NCBI RefSeq assembly: GCF_034555965.1
Contig: NZ_JAYDCK010000003.1
Span: 2,108,001-2,172,000 of the forward strand
Origin: Aquicoccus sp. G2-2
GTDB taxonomy: Bacteria; Pseudomonadota; Alphaproteobacteria; Rhodobacterales; Rhodobacteraceae
Length of the DNA stretch: 64,000 nucleotides
Direction: 5' to 3'
This document shows positions 1-8,819 of the stretch, in pieces. Both the position numbers and the translations under genes were made by a program. The notes under the pieces are model-generated. The model worked only from the letters and a program-made list of their open reading frames with translations. It was not told the DNA's origin and searched no databases. Within the stretch, counting starts at the first letter, position 1. Every line of letters begins with the position of its first letter.

Positions 1-608
1 CGTCGATCTATCTGGAAGAATTCGCACCCCAAAACCGCCTCACCGACCTGATCGAGGTGAACATCGCCAATCTTGCCGCAGTGCCGTCCATCGTTTTCGG
101 CATTCTCGGCCTCGCCATTTTCATCAACTTTGCGGGTCTTCCGCAATCGGCACCCATCGTCGGGGGTCTGGTTCTGACGCTGATGACGCTACCGACGATC
201 ATCATTGCCACCCGCGCCAGCTTCAAAGCAGTGCCGCCCAGCATCCGCGACGCGGCTCTGGGCGTCGGGGCGTCAAGGATGCAGGCGGTATTCCACCATG
301 TGTTGCCGCTGGCCGCTCCGGGCATCCTGACCGGCGCAATTCTGGGTCTGGCACAGGCTCTGGGCGAAACGGCACCGCTTCTGCTGATCGGCATGGTGGC
401 CTTCGTGCGCGAATATCCCGCTGCCCCGCCGGAAGGGCTGTTCGATCCCGCCTCGGCGCTGCCGGTGCAAATCTACAACTGGACACAGCGCGCCGACCCC
501 GCCTTCGTGGAACGCGCCTCAGGCGCAATCATCGTGCTGCTCGTGTTCCTGACAATCATGAACGTCGCAGCCATCCTGCTGCGCCGCCGCTATGAACGGC
601 GCTGGTAA
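1..608 (+). CDS. pstA: Phosphate ABC transporter permease PstA (5' end cut by window)
   Basis: Inner-membrane permease of the high-affinity phosphate uptake system PstSCAB. The frame is open from base 3, so the start lies before the window. The visible 200 or so residues carry the binding-protein-dependent permease domain: the EAA-type loop is around 'DAALGVGASRMQAVFHHVLP', followed by hydrophobic segments and a basic C-terminus (LLRRRYERRW) that ends on TAA. pstB begins 12 bases later, so the two are co-transcribed, as in most pst operons. Assignment rests on the permease motif plus the pstB-phoU-phoB neighbours. Confidence 0.95.
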   Translation, partial: SIYLEEFAPQNRLTDLIEVNIANLAAVPSIVFGILGLAIFINFAGLPQSAPIVGGLVLTLMTLPTIIIATRASFKAVPPSIRDAALGVGASRMQAVFHHVLPLAAPGILTGAILGLAQALGETAPLLLIGMVAFVREYPAAPPEGLFDPASALPVQIYNWTQRADPAFVERASGAIIVLLVFLTIMNVAAILLRRRYERRW

Positions 609-620
609 AGGACACCCACA

Positions 621-1418
621 ATGTATGATGCACTTACTCCAAAAACCGACATGAGCACCCAGACAACCAAAATCACCGCCCGCAAGGTTCAAGTCCATTA
701 TGGCGACACCCACGCCATCAAGGATGTCGATGTCGATATCGCCGCAAAGACCGTAACCGCTTTCATCGGGCCATCGGGCTGCGGCAAGTCCACCTTCCTG
801 CGCTGCCTCAACCGGATGAACGACACGATCCCGATCTGCCGCGTGCAAGGCAATATCCGCATCGACGGTGAAGACATCTACGATGCCCGCGTCGATCCGG
901 TGCAACTCCGCGCCAAGGTTGGCATGGTCTTCCAAAAACCCAACCCGTTCCCCAAATCAATCTACGACAACGTGGCCTATGGCCCAAAAATCCACGGCTT
1001 CGCCCGCTCCAAAGCCGAACTGGAAGAGATCGTGGAAAAATCCCTCCGCCGCGCCGCCCTTTGGGACGAGGTCAAGGATCGCATGTCTGCGCCCGGCACC
1101 GGCCTTTCAGGTGGTCAGCAACAGCGCCTGTGCATCGCCCGCGCCATCGCCACCTCGCCCGAGATTCTTCTGATGGACGAGCCATGCTCGGCCCTCGACC
1201 CCATCGCGACCGCGCAAATCGAAGAACTGATCGACGAGCTGCGCAGCCAGTTTTCGGTCGTGATCGTCACCCATTCCATGCAGCAAGCCGCCCGCGTGAG
1301 CCAGCGCACGGCCTTCTTTCACCTTGGGAATCTGGTGGAATATGGCGAAACTGGCGATATATTCACCAATCCGACCGACCCACGCACCGAAAGCTATATC
1401 ACCGGCCGGATTGGCTGA
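621..1418 (+). CDS. pstB: Phosphate ABC transporter ATP-binding protein PstB
   Basis: ATPase that drives phosphate import through PstC/PstA. Walker [10 protein letters not shown] is at residues 50-58, the signature LSGGQ at 162-166 and Walker B LLMDEP at 183-188, all intact. Length is 265 residues from the first ATG; an in-frame ATG at 651 (MSTQTTK) would give 255, nearer the family norm, and the first ten residues look non-conserved, so 651 is an alternative start. It lies between pstA and phoU with gaps of 12 and 11 bases, consistent with one pst-pho transcript. Confidence 0.96.
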   Translation: MYDALTPKTDMSTQTTKITARKVQVHYGDTHAIKDVDVDIAAKTVTAFIGPSGCGKSTFLRCLNRMNDTIPICRVQGNIRIDGEDIYDARVDPVQLRAKVGMVFQKPNPFPKSIYDNVAYGPKIHGFARSKAELEEIVEKSLRRAALWDEVKDRMSAPGTGLSGGQQQRLCIARAIATSPEILLMDEPCSALDPIATAQIEELIDELRSQFSVVIVTHSMQQAARVSQRTAFFHLGNLVEYGETGDIFTNPTDPRTESYITGRIG

Positions 1419-1429
1419 GGGAGAAATTG

Positions 1430-2167
1430 ATGAAAAACGAACTTCACATCACCACAGCATTTGACCGTGATCTTGAAACCATCCAAGCGATGATCGCGCG
1501 CATGGGCGGGCTGGTCGAAGCCGCCATTCTGGATGCCGCCCGCGCGCTGGAAAATCGCGACGAAGAACTGGCCGAGGCCGTCCGCCAGGGCGACAAGGCC
1601 ATCGACATGCTGGAAGATGAGATCAACATCGAAGCCGCGCGCCTGATTGCTCTCCGCGCGCCCACCGCAGCGGACTTGCGCACCGTGCTGACCGCGATGA
1701 AGATCGGCGCGGCGCTGGAACGCTGCGGCGATTATGCCAAGAACCTCGCAAAACGCTCGGATTTGCTGGCCGGAATGCCCGCCATCGACGGCGCGGCCTT
1801 GGCCATTCGCCGGATGGCCAAGGCGGTGCAGTTGCAGCTTAAAAACGTGCTTGATGCCTATGCGCGCCGCGATGCAGAGCTGGCTGAACAGGTGCGTCAG
1901 GGCGATCTCGACATTGATCAGATGTATAACGCCCTTTTCCGCGAATTTCTGACTCATATGATGGAAGACCCGCGCAATATCTCGGCCTGCATGCACTTGC
2001 ATTTCATCGTCAAGAATATCGAACGCGTGGGCGATCATGCCACCGGCATTGCCGAGCAGGTGATCTATCTGGTGACCGGCACCTTGCCGACAGAAGACCG
2101 GCCAAAGGCCGACAACACTGCCGTCATGTCGGGTCAGAAAGGAAATGAACGGCATGGCAGAGATTGA
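1430..2167 (+). CDS. phoU: Phosphate signalling regulator PhoU
   Basis: Cytosolic all-helical protein that couples PstSCAB transport to the PhoR/PhoB two-component system and damps the Pho regulon when phosphate is plentiful. 245 residues, the usual PhoU length, with the two PhoU repeats and their acidic metal-binding patches (for example ERCGDYAKN near residue 101 and ERVGDHATG near residue 199). The frame is open far upstream, inside pstB, but the ATG at 1430 follows a GGGAG ribosome site and begins the recognisable domain, so the upstream extension is rejected. The end overlaps phoB. Confidence 0.95.
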   Translation: MKNELHITTAFDRDLETIQAMIARMGGLVEAAILDAARALENRDEELAEAVRQGDKAIDMLEDEINIEAARLIALRAPTAADLRTVLTAMKIGAALERCGDYAKNLAKRSDLLAGMPAIDGAALAIRRMAKAVQLQLKNVLDAYARRDAELAEQVRQGDLDIDQMYNALFREFLTHMMEDPRNISACMHLHFIVKNIERVGDHATGIAEQVIYLVTGTLPTEDRPKADNTAVMSGQKGNERHGRD

Positions 2168-2846
2168 AGCGCCACTGATCTTGCTGGCCGAGGATGACCC
2201 CGCACAGCGCGAAGTGATTTCCTACAACCTGTCCGCCAACGGCTTTCGTATTGCCGAGGCACGCGACGGTGAGGAAGCAATGATGCTGGTGGCCGAAGAC
2301 CCGCCCGATCTGATTATCCTCGACTGGATGATGCCCCACCTTTCAGGGATCGAGATTTGCCGCCGCCTGAAAGCGCGCGTAGAAACCCGAGAAATCCCTG
2401 TCATCATGCTCTCGGCCCGCTCCGAAGAGCCGGACCGTGTGCGCGGTCTGGAAACCGGCGCAGACGATTATGTTATCAAGCCCTACTCCGTGGCTGAGTT
2501 GATGGCCCGCGTCCGCGCCAACCTGCGGCGCGTGCGCCCCTCCGCGCTTGGCCTGACACTGGAGTTTGAGGATATTCGGCTCAACTTTGAAACCCACCGC
2601 GCCACCCGTGCAGGAAAGCCGCTGAAGCTCGGCCCGACCGAGTTTCGCCTGCTGGCCACCTTCATGGAGCGCCCCGGCCGGGTGTTCAGCCGCGAGCAGT
2701 TGCTCGACCGGGTCTGGGGCCGCGATATCTACGTCGAAACCCGCACCGTCGACGTCCATATCGGGCGTCTTCGCAAAGCCCTCGGGCATGGCCGCGAGGA
2801 CACTATTTTGCGCACCGTGCGCGGCGCAGGCTATGCCTTGGGCTGA
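2154..2846 (+). CDS. phoB: Phosphate regulon response regulator PhoB
   Basis: OmpR-family response regulator that activates the Pho regulon under phosphate limitation. Receiver domain with acidic pocket EDD near residue 13-15, phosphoacceptor Asp57 (IILDWMMP) and the conserved Lys in YVIKPY; then a winged-helix DNA-binding domain (LGPTEFRLL ... VDVHIGRLRKAL). An ATG at 2145 is also in frame, but the ribosome site AAAGGA at 2138-2143 sits one base from it and ten bases from the ATG at 2154, so 2154 is preferred. The start overlaps the end of phoU by 14 bases. No phoR is seen after it; the next gene is on the other strand. Confidence 0.95.
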   Translation: MAEIEAPLILLAEDDPAQREVISYNLSANGFRIAEARDGEEAMMLVAEDPPDLIILDWMMPHLSGIEICRRLKARVETREIPVIMLSARSEEPDRVRGLETGADDYVIKPYSVAELMARVRANLRRVRPSALGLTLEFEDIRLNFETHRATRAGKPLKLGPTEFRLLATFMERPGRVFSREQLLDRVWGRDIYVETRTVDVHIGRLRKALGHGREDTILRTVRGAGYALG

Positions 2847-2877
2847 TCCCGGATTGGAAACCACTTTCCCAAACAAA

Positions 2878-2904
2878 AAGGGCGCGCCTCCCCGGCACGC
2901 CCTT
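2878..2904 (-). terminator. Rho-independent terminator of the Hint-protein gene
   Basis: Seven-base perfect stem AAGGGCG/CGCCCTT around a GC-rich loop. Read on the minus strand the stem is followed by TTTGTTT, the usual poly-U tail, so it ends transcription from the minus-strand Hint gene. It also lies 30 bases after the phoB stop and could serve both convergent genes, but the plus side lacks a T-run. Confidence 0.75.
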
Positions 2905-2930
2905 CCTGTTCCTGCTGCCATCCCCTAAGA

Positions 2931-3647
2931 TCAGGCCGCTTCCATTTGGCCATGGCCGCGGCCCTCCGGGGATGCGCGACAAGCCTCCAGGCAGCGATCA
3001 CTCGCTTCGCGCGGTTGTGTTTCCTGCACCAACGCAATCGCACAAGGCTCGGGCAGCATCCGGTAGGGGCAGAGCTGCGCCGACCCCTGCAACGCACGTT
3101 GCACAAGATCACCACCAGCAGGACAGAAAAGCAGGGCGCCGTGTTCGGCAAAAACCACCTGATCGCTTTCAAAATGCAGGCAGACAACATCAATCGGATC
3201 GTTTGGCAAAACACGCTCGATACCGCGCAGCCCGTCAAGCGCCGCCGCCGGGACAAGCGCGAATGGATCGCCGTAAATATCCTCGGCCACATCGCTCTCA
3301 AGCATCACGCCCTGATTGGGCAAAAGCATCATCGACTTGGCATTCTCCAACGCGCCCGCAGGCACCGCCAGCGGCCAGAACGCTTTCGGGCATTGCCCGC
3401 GCCCGTCCCAAAGACGGCGGCGTATCACAGCACTTACCGGTTGTAGCCCGCCATCGAAGGTCAGCACCATGTCGCCCTCTTGCAGCGCGGCAACATCACG
3501 CCACCCCATCGAGGTCGCCACCCGTGTGCCACCGGCAATTCCGGTCTTTGCCCCAGTGACGCCACCATCATAAGCACCGGATATTTCCGCCGTCCGGTCG
3601 GCCTTGGCGTGGCGCGCGCTTTTCTCTCCAAAAAGTCCAAACATCAT
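2931..3647 (-). CDS. Hint (Hedgehog/intein) domain protein lacking the usual nucleophile
   Basis: About 238 residues. The central part matches the Hint_2 domain common in Rhodobacterales: GTRVAT, then VAALQEGDMVLTFDGG and QPVSAVIRR. In active Hint domains the fold starts with Cys or Ser just before this block (pattern C-x-x-x-G-T); here the aligned stretch is GIAGGTRVAT, so the nucleophile appears replaced by Gly. No secretion repeats or calcium-binding repeats are attached. Start: ATG 3647 has GGGGA upstream; an in-frame ATG at 3674 has no ribosome site. Function unknown; self-processing activity is doubtful. Confidence 0.75.
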   Translation of the reverse strand: MMFGLFGEKSARHAKADRTAEISGAYDGGVTGAKTGIAGGTRVATSMGWRDVAALQEGDMVLTFDGGLQPVSAVIRRRLWDGRGQCPKAFWPLAVPAGALENAKSMMLLPNQGVMLESDVAEDIYGDPFALVPAAALDGLRGIERVLPNDPIDVVCLHFESDQVVFAEHGALLFCPAGGDLVQRALQGSAQLCPYRMLPEPCAIALVQETQPREASDRCLEACRASPEGRGHGQMEAA

Positions 3648-3829
3648 TTCGTCCCCAAGGTTTTTTCTGGCCATTGGCAGGCGGCCATTTGTTGCAGCAG
3701 TAAGGATATTGGGGATGATTCCCGTGCCGGACCTTGGGCCGGGAACTGGCAAAAATGGGGCACTGTTCGACATTTCGAAACAATACCCGCGCTCAATCGT
3801 CATTGCCGGTCGAATGACGTTTATTTCAG

Positions 3830-4480
3830 CTACCCCGCGAACACATAGCCAAACCGTGCAATGTCCTCGTTGCACAATTCGCCGACAAGCTGCGAATCAG
3901 CCGCGCTATAATAGGGTGCATACTGGTTCGCCCGCGCGCTGGCATTCTCGTGCGGCAGGGCCAGCCGAAACCCCAGATGCGCCCAAAGCGGTGCCGCATC
4001 CGCCTCAAAATGCTCAAGCCGTATGAATAAAGCCGCATGGTCCTGCCCCGCCCCATCGCGCATATAGCTGCCATAAGGATTGGCCCTGATCGCCCGCCGC
4101 GTGGCCGGATCGTTCAGAAATCCGCTGAAATCATGCGCCTGCGCGCTCCGCACCGCCGCATGATCAAAACTCTGCCCGCGCAGCCAATGATAATAGCTCA
4201 CCAGCCGGTCCCACGGGTTGCGCACCAACGTGAAGGTGAACATCCCCGCAATCGCCTCGCGCGAAAGCACGCCTTCTATATCGCTCAACGTCGAGTGCTT
4301 CCAAAGCCGCCCGCGCGCCTCTGCCGCTTTCAGCCTGCGCCGCCGCTTTGCTGCCTTGGGCGTATCCCCCAACATCAGATCATCCTTCATCGCCCGCCCC
4401 TCCAGCGCCAGCGCAAGCGATGTGCCGCCCGTCTTGGGAATATGCACGAAGATGTATTTGCGCCCGGTCGAGATGATCAT
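3830..4480 (-). CDS. Sulfotransferase family protein
   Basis: 216 residues of the Sulfotransfer_2 type. The 5'-phosphosulfate-binding loop is IPKTGGTS (residues 14-21) and the 3'-phosphate-binding element is RNPWDRLVSYY (near residue 88), so PAPS-dependent transfer of sulfate to a carbohydrate or other acceptor is likely. Such genes often sit near polysaccharide clusters, but none is visible here, so the acceptor cannot be inferred. No signal peptide or membrane segment. The 150 bases separating it from the Hint gene contain nothing recognisable. Confidence 0.8.
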   Translation of the reverse strand: MIISTGRKYIFVHIPKTGGTSLALALEGRAMKDDLMLGDTPKAAKRRRRLKAAEARGRLWKHSTLSDIEGVLSREAIAGMFTFTLVRNPWDRLVSYYHWLRGQSFDHAAVRSAQAHDFSGFLNDPATRRAIRANPYGSYMRDGAGQDHAALFIRLEHFEADAAPLWAHLGFRLALPHENASARANQYAPYYSAADSQLVGELCNEDIARFGYVFAG

Positions 4481-4562
4481 GGGGCAAGGCTACCCGCTAT
4501 GGCCGGGTTTCGGAAGATGTGACCGGGAGTCACGCGGCCTTCGATCTCGCAACACAAACCCA

Positions 4563-4706
4563 GCCGTGCCAGCGCCGGACCGGGGGACGGCGCTCCATCC
4601 TCGGTTCGGCCGCACTTTATGCTTACCACTCACATCCATCACCGGAGCGAAGCACCTACCCCCACCAAAGCGCCGGCCCGTCTGGCCGGTCCGGCGCTGG
4701 CACGGC
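4563..4706. repeat. Long inverted repeat with 21-bp perfect arms in an intergenic gap
   Basis: Arms at 4563-4583 and 4686-4706 are exact reverse complements (core GTGCCAGCGCCGGACC). The fold continues inward with bulges: GACG-GCGCT at 4586-4594 pairs with AGCGCC-CGTC at 4669-4682, and CGCTCC at 4591-4596 can pair with GGAGCG at 4644-4649. The gap lies between the start of the sulfotransferase gene and the end of the EamA transporter gene (both minus strand). No T-run follows either arm, no target-site duplication is evident, and no gene fits inside, so it is neither a clear terminator nor a clear transposon. Confidence 0.8.
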
Positions 4707-4745
4707 GGGCCTGACGGCCCTTGATTCCATGCCCAAATCCCCACC

Positions 4746-5657
4746 TCACTCCCGCGCTCTAAGCGCGATTGTCACCCCCGCCAGCACGATCAGCGCAATC
4801 CCCGCCACCTGGGCCAGCCCCAGCGTCTGACCGAACAGGAAGAACGCGAAACACGGGCCAAACACCATCACCGAATACTCAAACACCGTGACATAGCTCG
4901 CCTCGCCGATCTGATAGGCCCGGATCAAACAGAACACCCCGATGATCGACCCGATCACCTGCGCCGCAATATAGGGCCAGATCGCCGGGTCCGGCGCCCA
5001 TTGCCAGCCACGGGTCAGAAACCCCGCCGCGCCCTCACCCGGTGCCACGCCCAGCACTGCCAGCACGACAATCGCCAGCAGCCCCATCATGCCCTGCATG
5101 AAAAACGTCGCCGCAAGCATCGACATGGTGCTTTCCTCCGCGCACCAGCGCCGGGTCAGGATGTTGCCCAGCGCATAAAGCGCCGCACCAAAGACCGGCA
5201 GCAAAACCACCCATGAAAACCCCGCGCCGCCCGGCTGCAACACCAACAACACACCGATAAACCCCACCGCCACCGCCAGTATCCGAAACAGGCCAATCCG
5301 CTGCCCGAAAAACATGACGGACATCAACAGGATGAAAATCGGGCTGGTAAACAACCCCGCCAGCGCCTCGCCCAGCGGAATGAACCCAAGTGCAGCGAAA
5401 TAAAGCGCCATGCCCCCGGCCATCAACCCGCCCCGGGTGAGCACCTTGCCCCAATGCCGCGCCCTGATGTTGCCAAACCCCGCCCACGCGGCCAGCACCA
5501 GAATCGGCAGCGAAAACACCATCCTGAACACCAGAAATTGCCAGACACTAATATGAACGCTCAACCGGCCAACGAAATTGTCCACCAACCCGATGGCCAT
5601 CATACCGGCCAGCATGATTAACGCCGCCGGCCCCGGTTTTGTCGCTGTCTGATTCAT
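4746..5657 (-). CDS. EamA-family (DMT superfamily) transporter
   Basis: Inner-membrane permease of the drug/metabolite transporter superfamily. From the ATG at 5657 (MNQTATKPG) it has 303 residues and about ten hydrophobic segments in two EamA halves, the normal size. The frame extends upstream to 5801 but that stretch is basic and not membrane-like; ATG 5657 has AGGCGGG before it. Substrate cannot be told. It is divergent from the acyl-CoA synthetase gene, with 97 bases between for both promoters. Confidence 0.85.
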   Translation of the reverse strand: MNQTATKPGPAALIMLAGMMAIGLVDNFVGRLSVHISVWQFLVFRMVFSLPILVLAAWAGFGNIRARHWGKVLTRGGLMAGGMALYFAALGFIPLGEALAGLFTSPIFILLMSVMFFGQRIGLFRILAVAVGFIGVLLVLQPGGAGFSWVVLLPVFGAALYALGNILTRRWCAEESTMSMLAATFFMQGMMGLLAIVVLAVLGVAPGEGAAGFLTRGWQWAPDPAIWPYIAAQVIGSIIGVFCLIRAYQIGEASYVTVFEYSVMVFGPCFAFFLFGQTLGLAQVAGIALIVLAGVTIALRARE

Positions 5658-5754
5658 CCCGCCTCGCCGTTGCGCCTTTTTCTTCCAAACCCGTTTGCGC
5701 GGGCCTAGTCTGTTCTCATACCGACATGCCCCAAGAATCACAGGGAGGACAGAC

Positions 5755-7385
5755 ATGGGTTGGCTCAAGGATGAAACCGGGCTTGAAAAGAACGCGGCCA
5801 ACTATACGCCGCTCACGCCGCTCTCGCATCTGAACCGGGCGAAGGATCTTTTCGCCGATGAACTCGCCGTTGTCTATGGCACGCAGCACCGCAAGACCTA
5901 CCGCGAGTATCACGCCCGCGTCAGCCAACTGGCCTCGGCGCTGGCCGGGCTGGGCATTGCCCCCGGTGACGTGGTCGCCACCATCCTGCCCAACCTGCCC
6001 GCACAGGTCGAAGCGCATTTCGGTATTCCCGCCTGCGGCGCCGTGCTCAACGCGATCAACACAAGGCTCGATGCCGAAACCGTCGCCTATATCTTTGGCC
6101 ATGGAGGGGCCAAGCTCGCACTCGTTGATACCGCGCATCTGCCGGTCGCCGAAGCCGCCCTCGCCGCGATGGACGGCAAGGGGCCGCAAATCATCGAAGT
6201 GGCCGATCCCTCCGCCGGTTTCCCCGCAACCGGCAATTACCCCGAATACGAAGACTTGGTGAAGAGCGGCGACCCCGCCTTCAAATGGATCATGCCGCAG
6301 GACGAATGGGAAAGCATTGCGCTCAACTACACCTCCGGCACCACCGGGCGGCCCAAGGGCGTGGTCTATCACCATCGCGGTGCCGCGCTGAACACCTACG
6401 GACAGGTCGTCTCATGGCAACTGACGCTGCGCCCGCGTTATCTTACCATCGTGCCGCTGTTTCACTGCAACGGTTGGTGCCATAGCTGGATGATGCCGCT
6501 TCTGGGCGGCACCGTGGTGTGCTGCCGCGACATCACCGCCCGCAACATCTACGCTGCCATTGCCGATGAAGGCGTCACCCATTTCGGCGGCGCGCCCATC
6601 GTGCTTAACGCCATCGTCAACGCCAAACCCGAAGAGCGCCGCAGCTTTGATCACACGGTCGAAGTCTTCACCGCCGGCGCCCCTCCCCCGCCGCCACTCT
6701 GCGCGCAATCGAACCGCTCGGCTTCAACATCACACAGGTCTACGGCCTCACCGAAACCTACGGCCCCGCCAGCGAATGCATGTGGAAGCCCGAATGGGAC
6801 AACGAAGACGACGAAACCCGTTACGAGATAAAAGCCCGCACCGGTGTGATGATGCCGATGATCGAGGAAAACACCGTGCTCGACCCCGAAACCATGCAAC
6901 AGGTGCCAATGAACGCCACCACGCAGGGCGAAATCATGTTTCGCGGCAATGGCGTGATGAAAGGCTACCTGAAAAACCCCAAGGCCACGCAGGAAGCCTT
7001 TCGCGGCGGCTATTTCCACTCCGGCGATCTCGCGGCACAACATCCCGACACCTACATGAAAATTCTCGACCGCTCCAAAGACATCATCATCTCGGGCGGC
7101 GAAAACATCTCCTCCGTCGAAGTCGAAGGTGTGCTGATGCGCCACCCTGCCGTTTCGCTTTGCGCGGTGGTGGCCAAACCCGATGACAAATGGGGCGAAG
7201 TGCCCTGCGCTTTCATTGAGCTGAAAGAAGGCGCCGAGGCTGACGAGGCCGAAATCATCGCATTCGCCCGCGAAAAACTCGCCGGGTTCAAAACCCCCAA
7301 GCGCGTACTCTTCCACGAGCTGCCGAAAACCTCGACCGGCAAGATTCAAAAATTCGAACTGCGCAAACAGGCAAGCGAAATATGA
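5755..7385 (+). CDS. AMP-forming acyl-CoA synthetase (frame broken at 6685-6689)
   Basis: Acyl-adenylating enzyme, RCOOH + ATP + CoA to acyl-CoA. Start at ATG 5755 with GGGAGG ribosome site. The P-loop-like motif is YTSGTTGRPKG (about residue 188), then the A8 region (GYFHSGDLA, DRSKDIIISGGENIS) and the C-terminal lysine motif KTSTGKIQKF. The N-terminus (ANYTPLTPLSHLNRA) resembles the plant AAE/short-to-medium-chain ligase group and not DmdB. The frame breaks at a run of five C (6685-6689): adding one C restores AGAPPPAATLRAIEPLGF and a 543-residue protein of family length. Reading as a true pseudogene is possible but less likely. Confidence 0.88.
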
Positions 7386-7437
7386 TGCGGTTTGCCTAAG
7401 GGGTGTGCGGGGCAATTACTGCCCCGCCCGCCTTGGC

Positions 7438-8511
7438 TCAGAAATTAACCAGTTCAACACGCCGGTTCTTTGCGCGCCCTTCTTCCGTGGCATTGGTGCC
7501 CACCGGACTGGCAAACGAAACCCCCGCCGGGAACAACCGCGCCGCCGCAATCGCATGTTTGCGAACAAGGGCATCAACAACCGACCCCGCCCGCCGTTGC
7601 GACAAATCGAGATTGTATTCATAACTTCCGACAGAATCCGTATGCCCCACGATCAGCAGCCGCAGCTCGGGCGTGGACTTCAGCAATTTCCCGATCTGAT
7701 CAAGCGTCCCCGCCGATTCCGGCCTGAGGCTGGCTTTGCCGCTGTCAAACTGAATTCCGTAGAGTGCAATCTTGCCGGTGCTCGAAATCTCCGTCGCCAT
7801 CTGTTCGGCCTCTACGGTCACGAACTCGGCCTCCATGTCTCCTTGAAAGACAACATCAATCGCCGCAATCACCCGGTCAACGATCTTGTCACAAAACGTG
7901 CTGCGCTTGAATTCATAAGCATGGATCGAAACATAAGCGTTCTTCGCAGGCACATGCATAAGCGAATAGCGTTGGTTGGCGATTGATCCAAGCTGCGCGC
8001 ATTTCGAGGTCGAAAAATCTCTGCCATTCACGTTCCCCGGCGGCCAGAGATACATACCCAAACTCATACTGCCGCCCCCGCCGCCGCTCGCCCGCCTTGC
8101 GCTGCCACCGCACTCTTCGCCCTTGCAGGCATAAAGTTCCGTGCCACCCAATGCGGCCAATTCCTTCCCATATGCCCGCACCACCTTCAACGGCGACGAG
8201 TCAGCCGCCATAAGGTAAACGATCCTCTCGCGCTGGCCTTCCAGTGTCTGCGCTTGATCGGGTTTGAAACGCCAGTTGTTATTGCCCACTTTTTCGCCCT
8301 TGACCGGCTTGAGTTTCGAAAGCGGGAAAACCGCCTCGTCAAAATCCCGTGCTTCGTAGTCGATGATAAAAGCGCCCGCCAACCGGCCAACCAGTTTGCT
8401 ATCGGTTGCCCCCTTGATGTCTTCCGTCGGGATCGACGCCTCAGCAAGCGCCCCTCCCGCCAGCAACCCAAAACCAGCACACATCTGAAGGAACCCAGTC
8501 AATCGTTTCAT
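7438..8511 (-). CDS. OmpA-family outer-membrane/peptidoglycan-binding protein
   Basis: 357 residues from ATG 8511, which follows GGAGAAA; a longer frame begins at 8652 but MKRLTGFLQ begins a clear signal peptide (cleavage after GGALAEA). The N-terminal half is a cysteine-containing periplasmic region with a Gly-rich segment near residue 160. The last 120 residues form an OmpA_C domain: IQFDSGKASLRPES, then LLIVGHTDSVGSYEYNLDLS and the peptidoglycan (diaminopimelate) binding residues Asp and Arg in LSQRRA. No beta-barrel is obvious, so it more likely tethers the periplasm to peptidoglycan than forms a pore. Confidence 0.85.
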   Translation of the reverse strand: MKRLTGFLQMCAGFGLLAGGALAEASIPTEDIKGATDSKLVGRLAGAFIIDYEARDFDEAVFPLSKLKPVKGEKVGNNNWRFKPDQAQTLEGQRERIVYLMAADSSPLKVVRAYGKELAALGGTELYACKGEECGGSARRASGGGGGSMSLGMYLWPPGNVNGRDFSTSKCAQLGSIANQRYSLMHVPAKNAYVSIHAYEFKRSTFCDKIVDRVIAAIDVVFQGDMEAEFVTVEAEQMATEISSTGKIALYGIQFDSGKASLRPESAGTLDQIGKLLKSTPELRLLIVGHTDSVGSYEYNLDLSQRRAGSVVDALVRKHAIAAARLFPAGVSFASPVGTNATEEGRAKNRRVELVNF

Positions 8512-8819
8512 TTGAATTTCTCCGTTGAAATAGTCGTTTGAAATGGCAAAAACGCCGAATGAAAAAGATAGGAATAAGATGCCCATTCTAACGAATGCTG
8601 GCCCATCTGGCAATTTCCCCGGCCAACATTGCGCATTTGCAGCCAGCCACAAACCTGCCCAAGCGCCGCACCACGCTGCGTGTCACAGAAAATCGGGTAT
8701 CAGCACGTCGCACAAAGCTACCGCGCCTCCACTACTGGCCTCCACTACTGACAGAGCAATTGCCCGCGTGGTGCCGCTCATGCTAACTTGCAGAAAATTG
8801 AGGCAGAGCAGGCCCAAGC
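8512..8819. other. Divergent intergenic region, OmpA-like gene / protease-like gene
   Basis: 308 bases that should carry promoters for both flanking genes. No coding frame or confident promoter boxes are recognisable. The stretch next to the OmpA-like gene is AT-rich compared with its surroundings. A perfect 13-base tandem duplication lies at 8725-8750. Confidence 0.6.
8725..8750. repeat. 13-bp perfect tandem duplication
   Basis: The unit GCCTCCACTACTG occurs twice without a gap (8725-8737, 8738-8750), 70 bases before the protease-like gene. Looks like a recent slippage duplication; could alter promoter spacing. Confidence 0.85.

Noticed and set aside
1061-1429. Long in-frame extension upstream of phoU, inside pstB
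   Set aside because: The ATG at 1430 has a ribosome site and begins the PhoU domain; the extension is out-of-frame pstB sequence with Arg/His-rich, non-conserved translation.
1394-2155. Long minus-strand open frame opposite phoU
   Set aside because: Antisense shadow of a conserved gene; GC-rich codon bias produces many such frames throughout the window (also opposite gpmI, coxL and tctA).
4490-4744. 84-codon minus-strand frame across the inverted repeat
   Set aside because: Translation is Arg/Gly-rich and dictated by the palindromic arms; no ribosome site or known relative.
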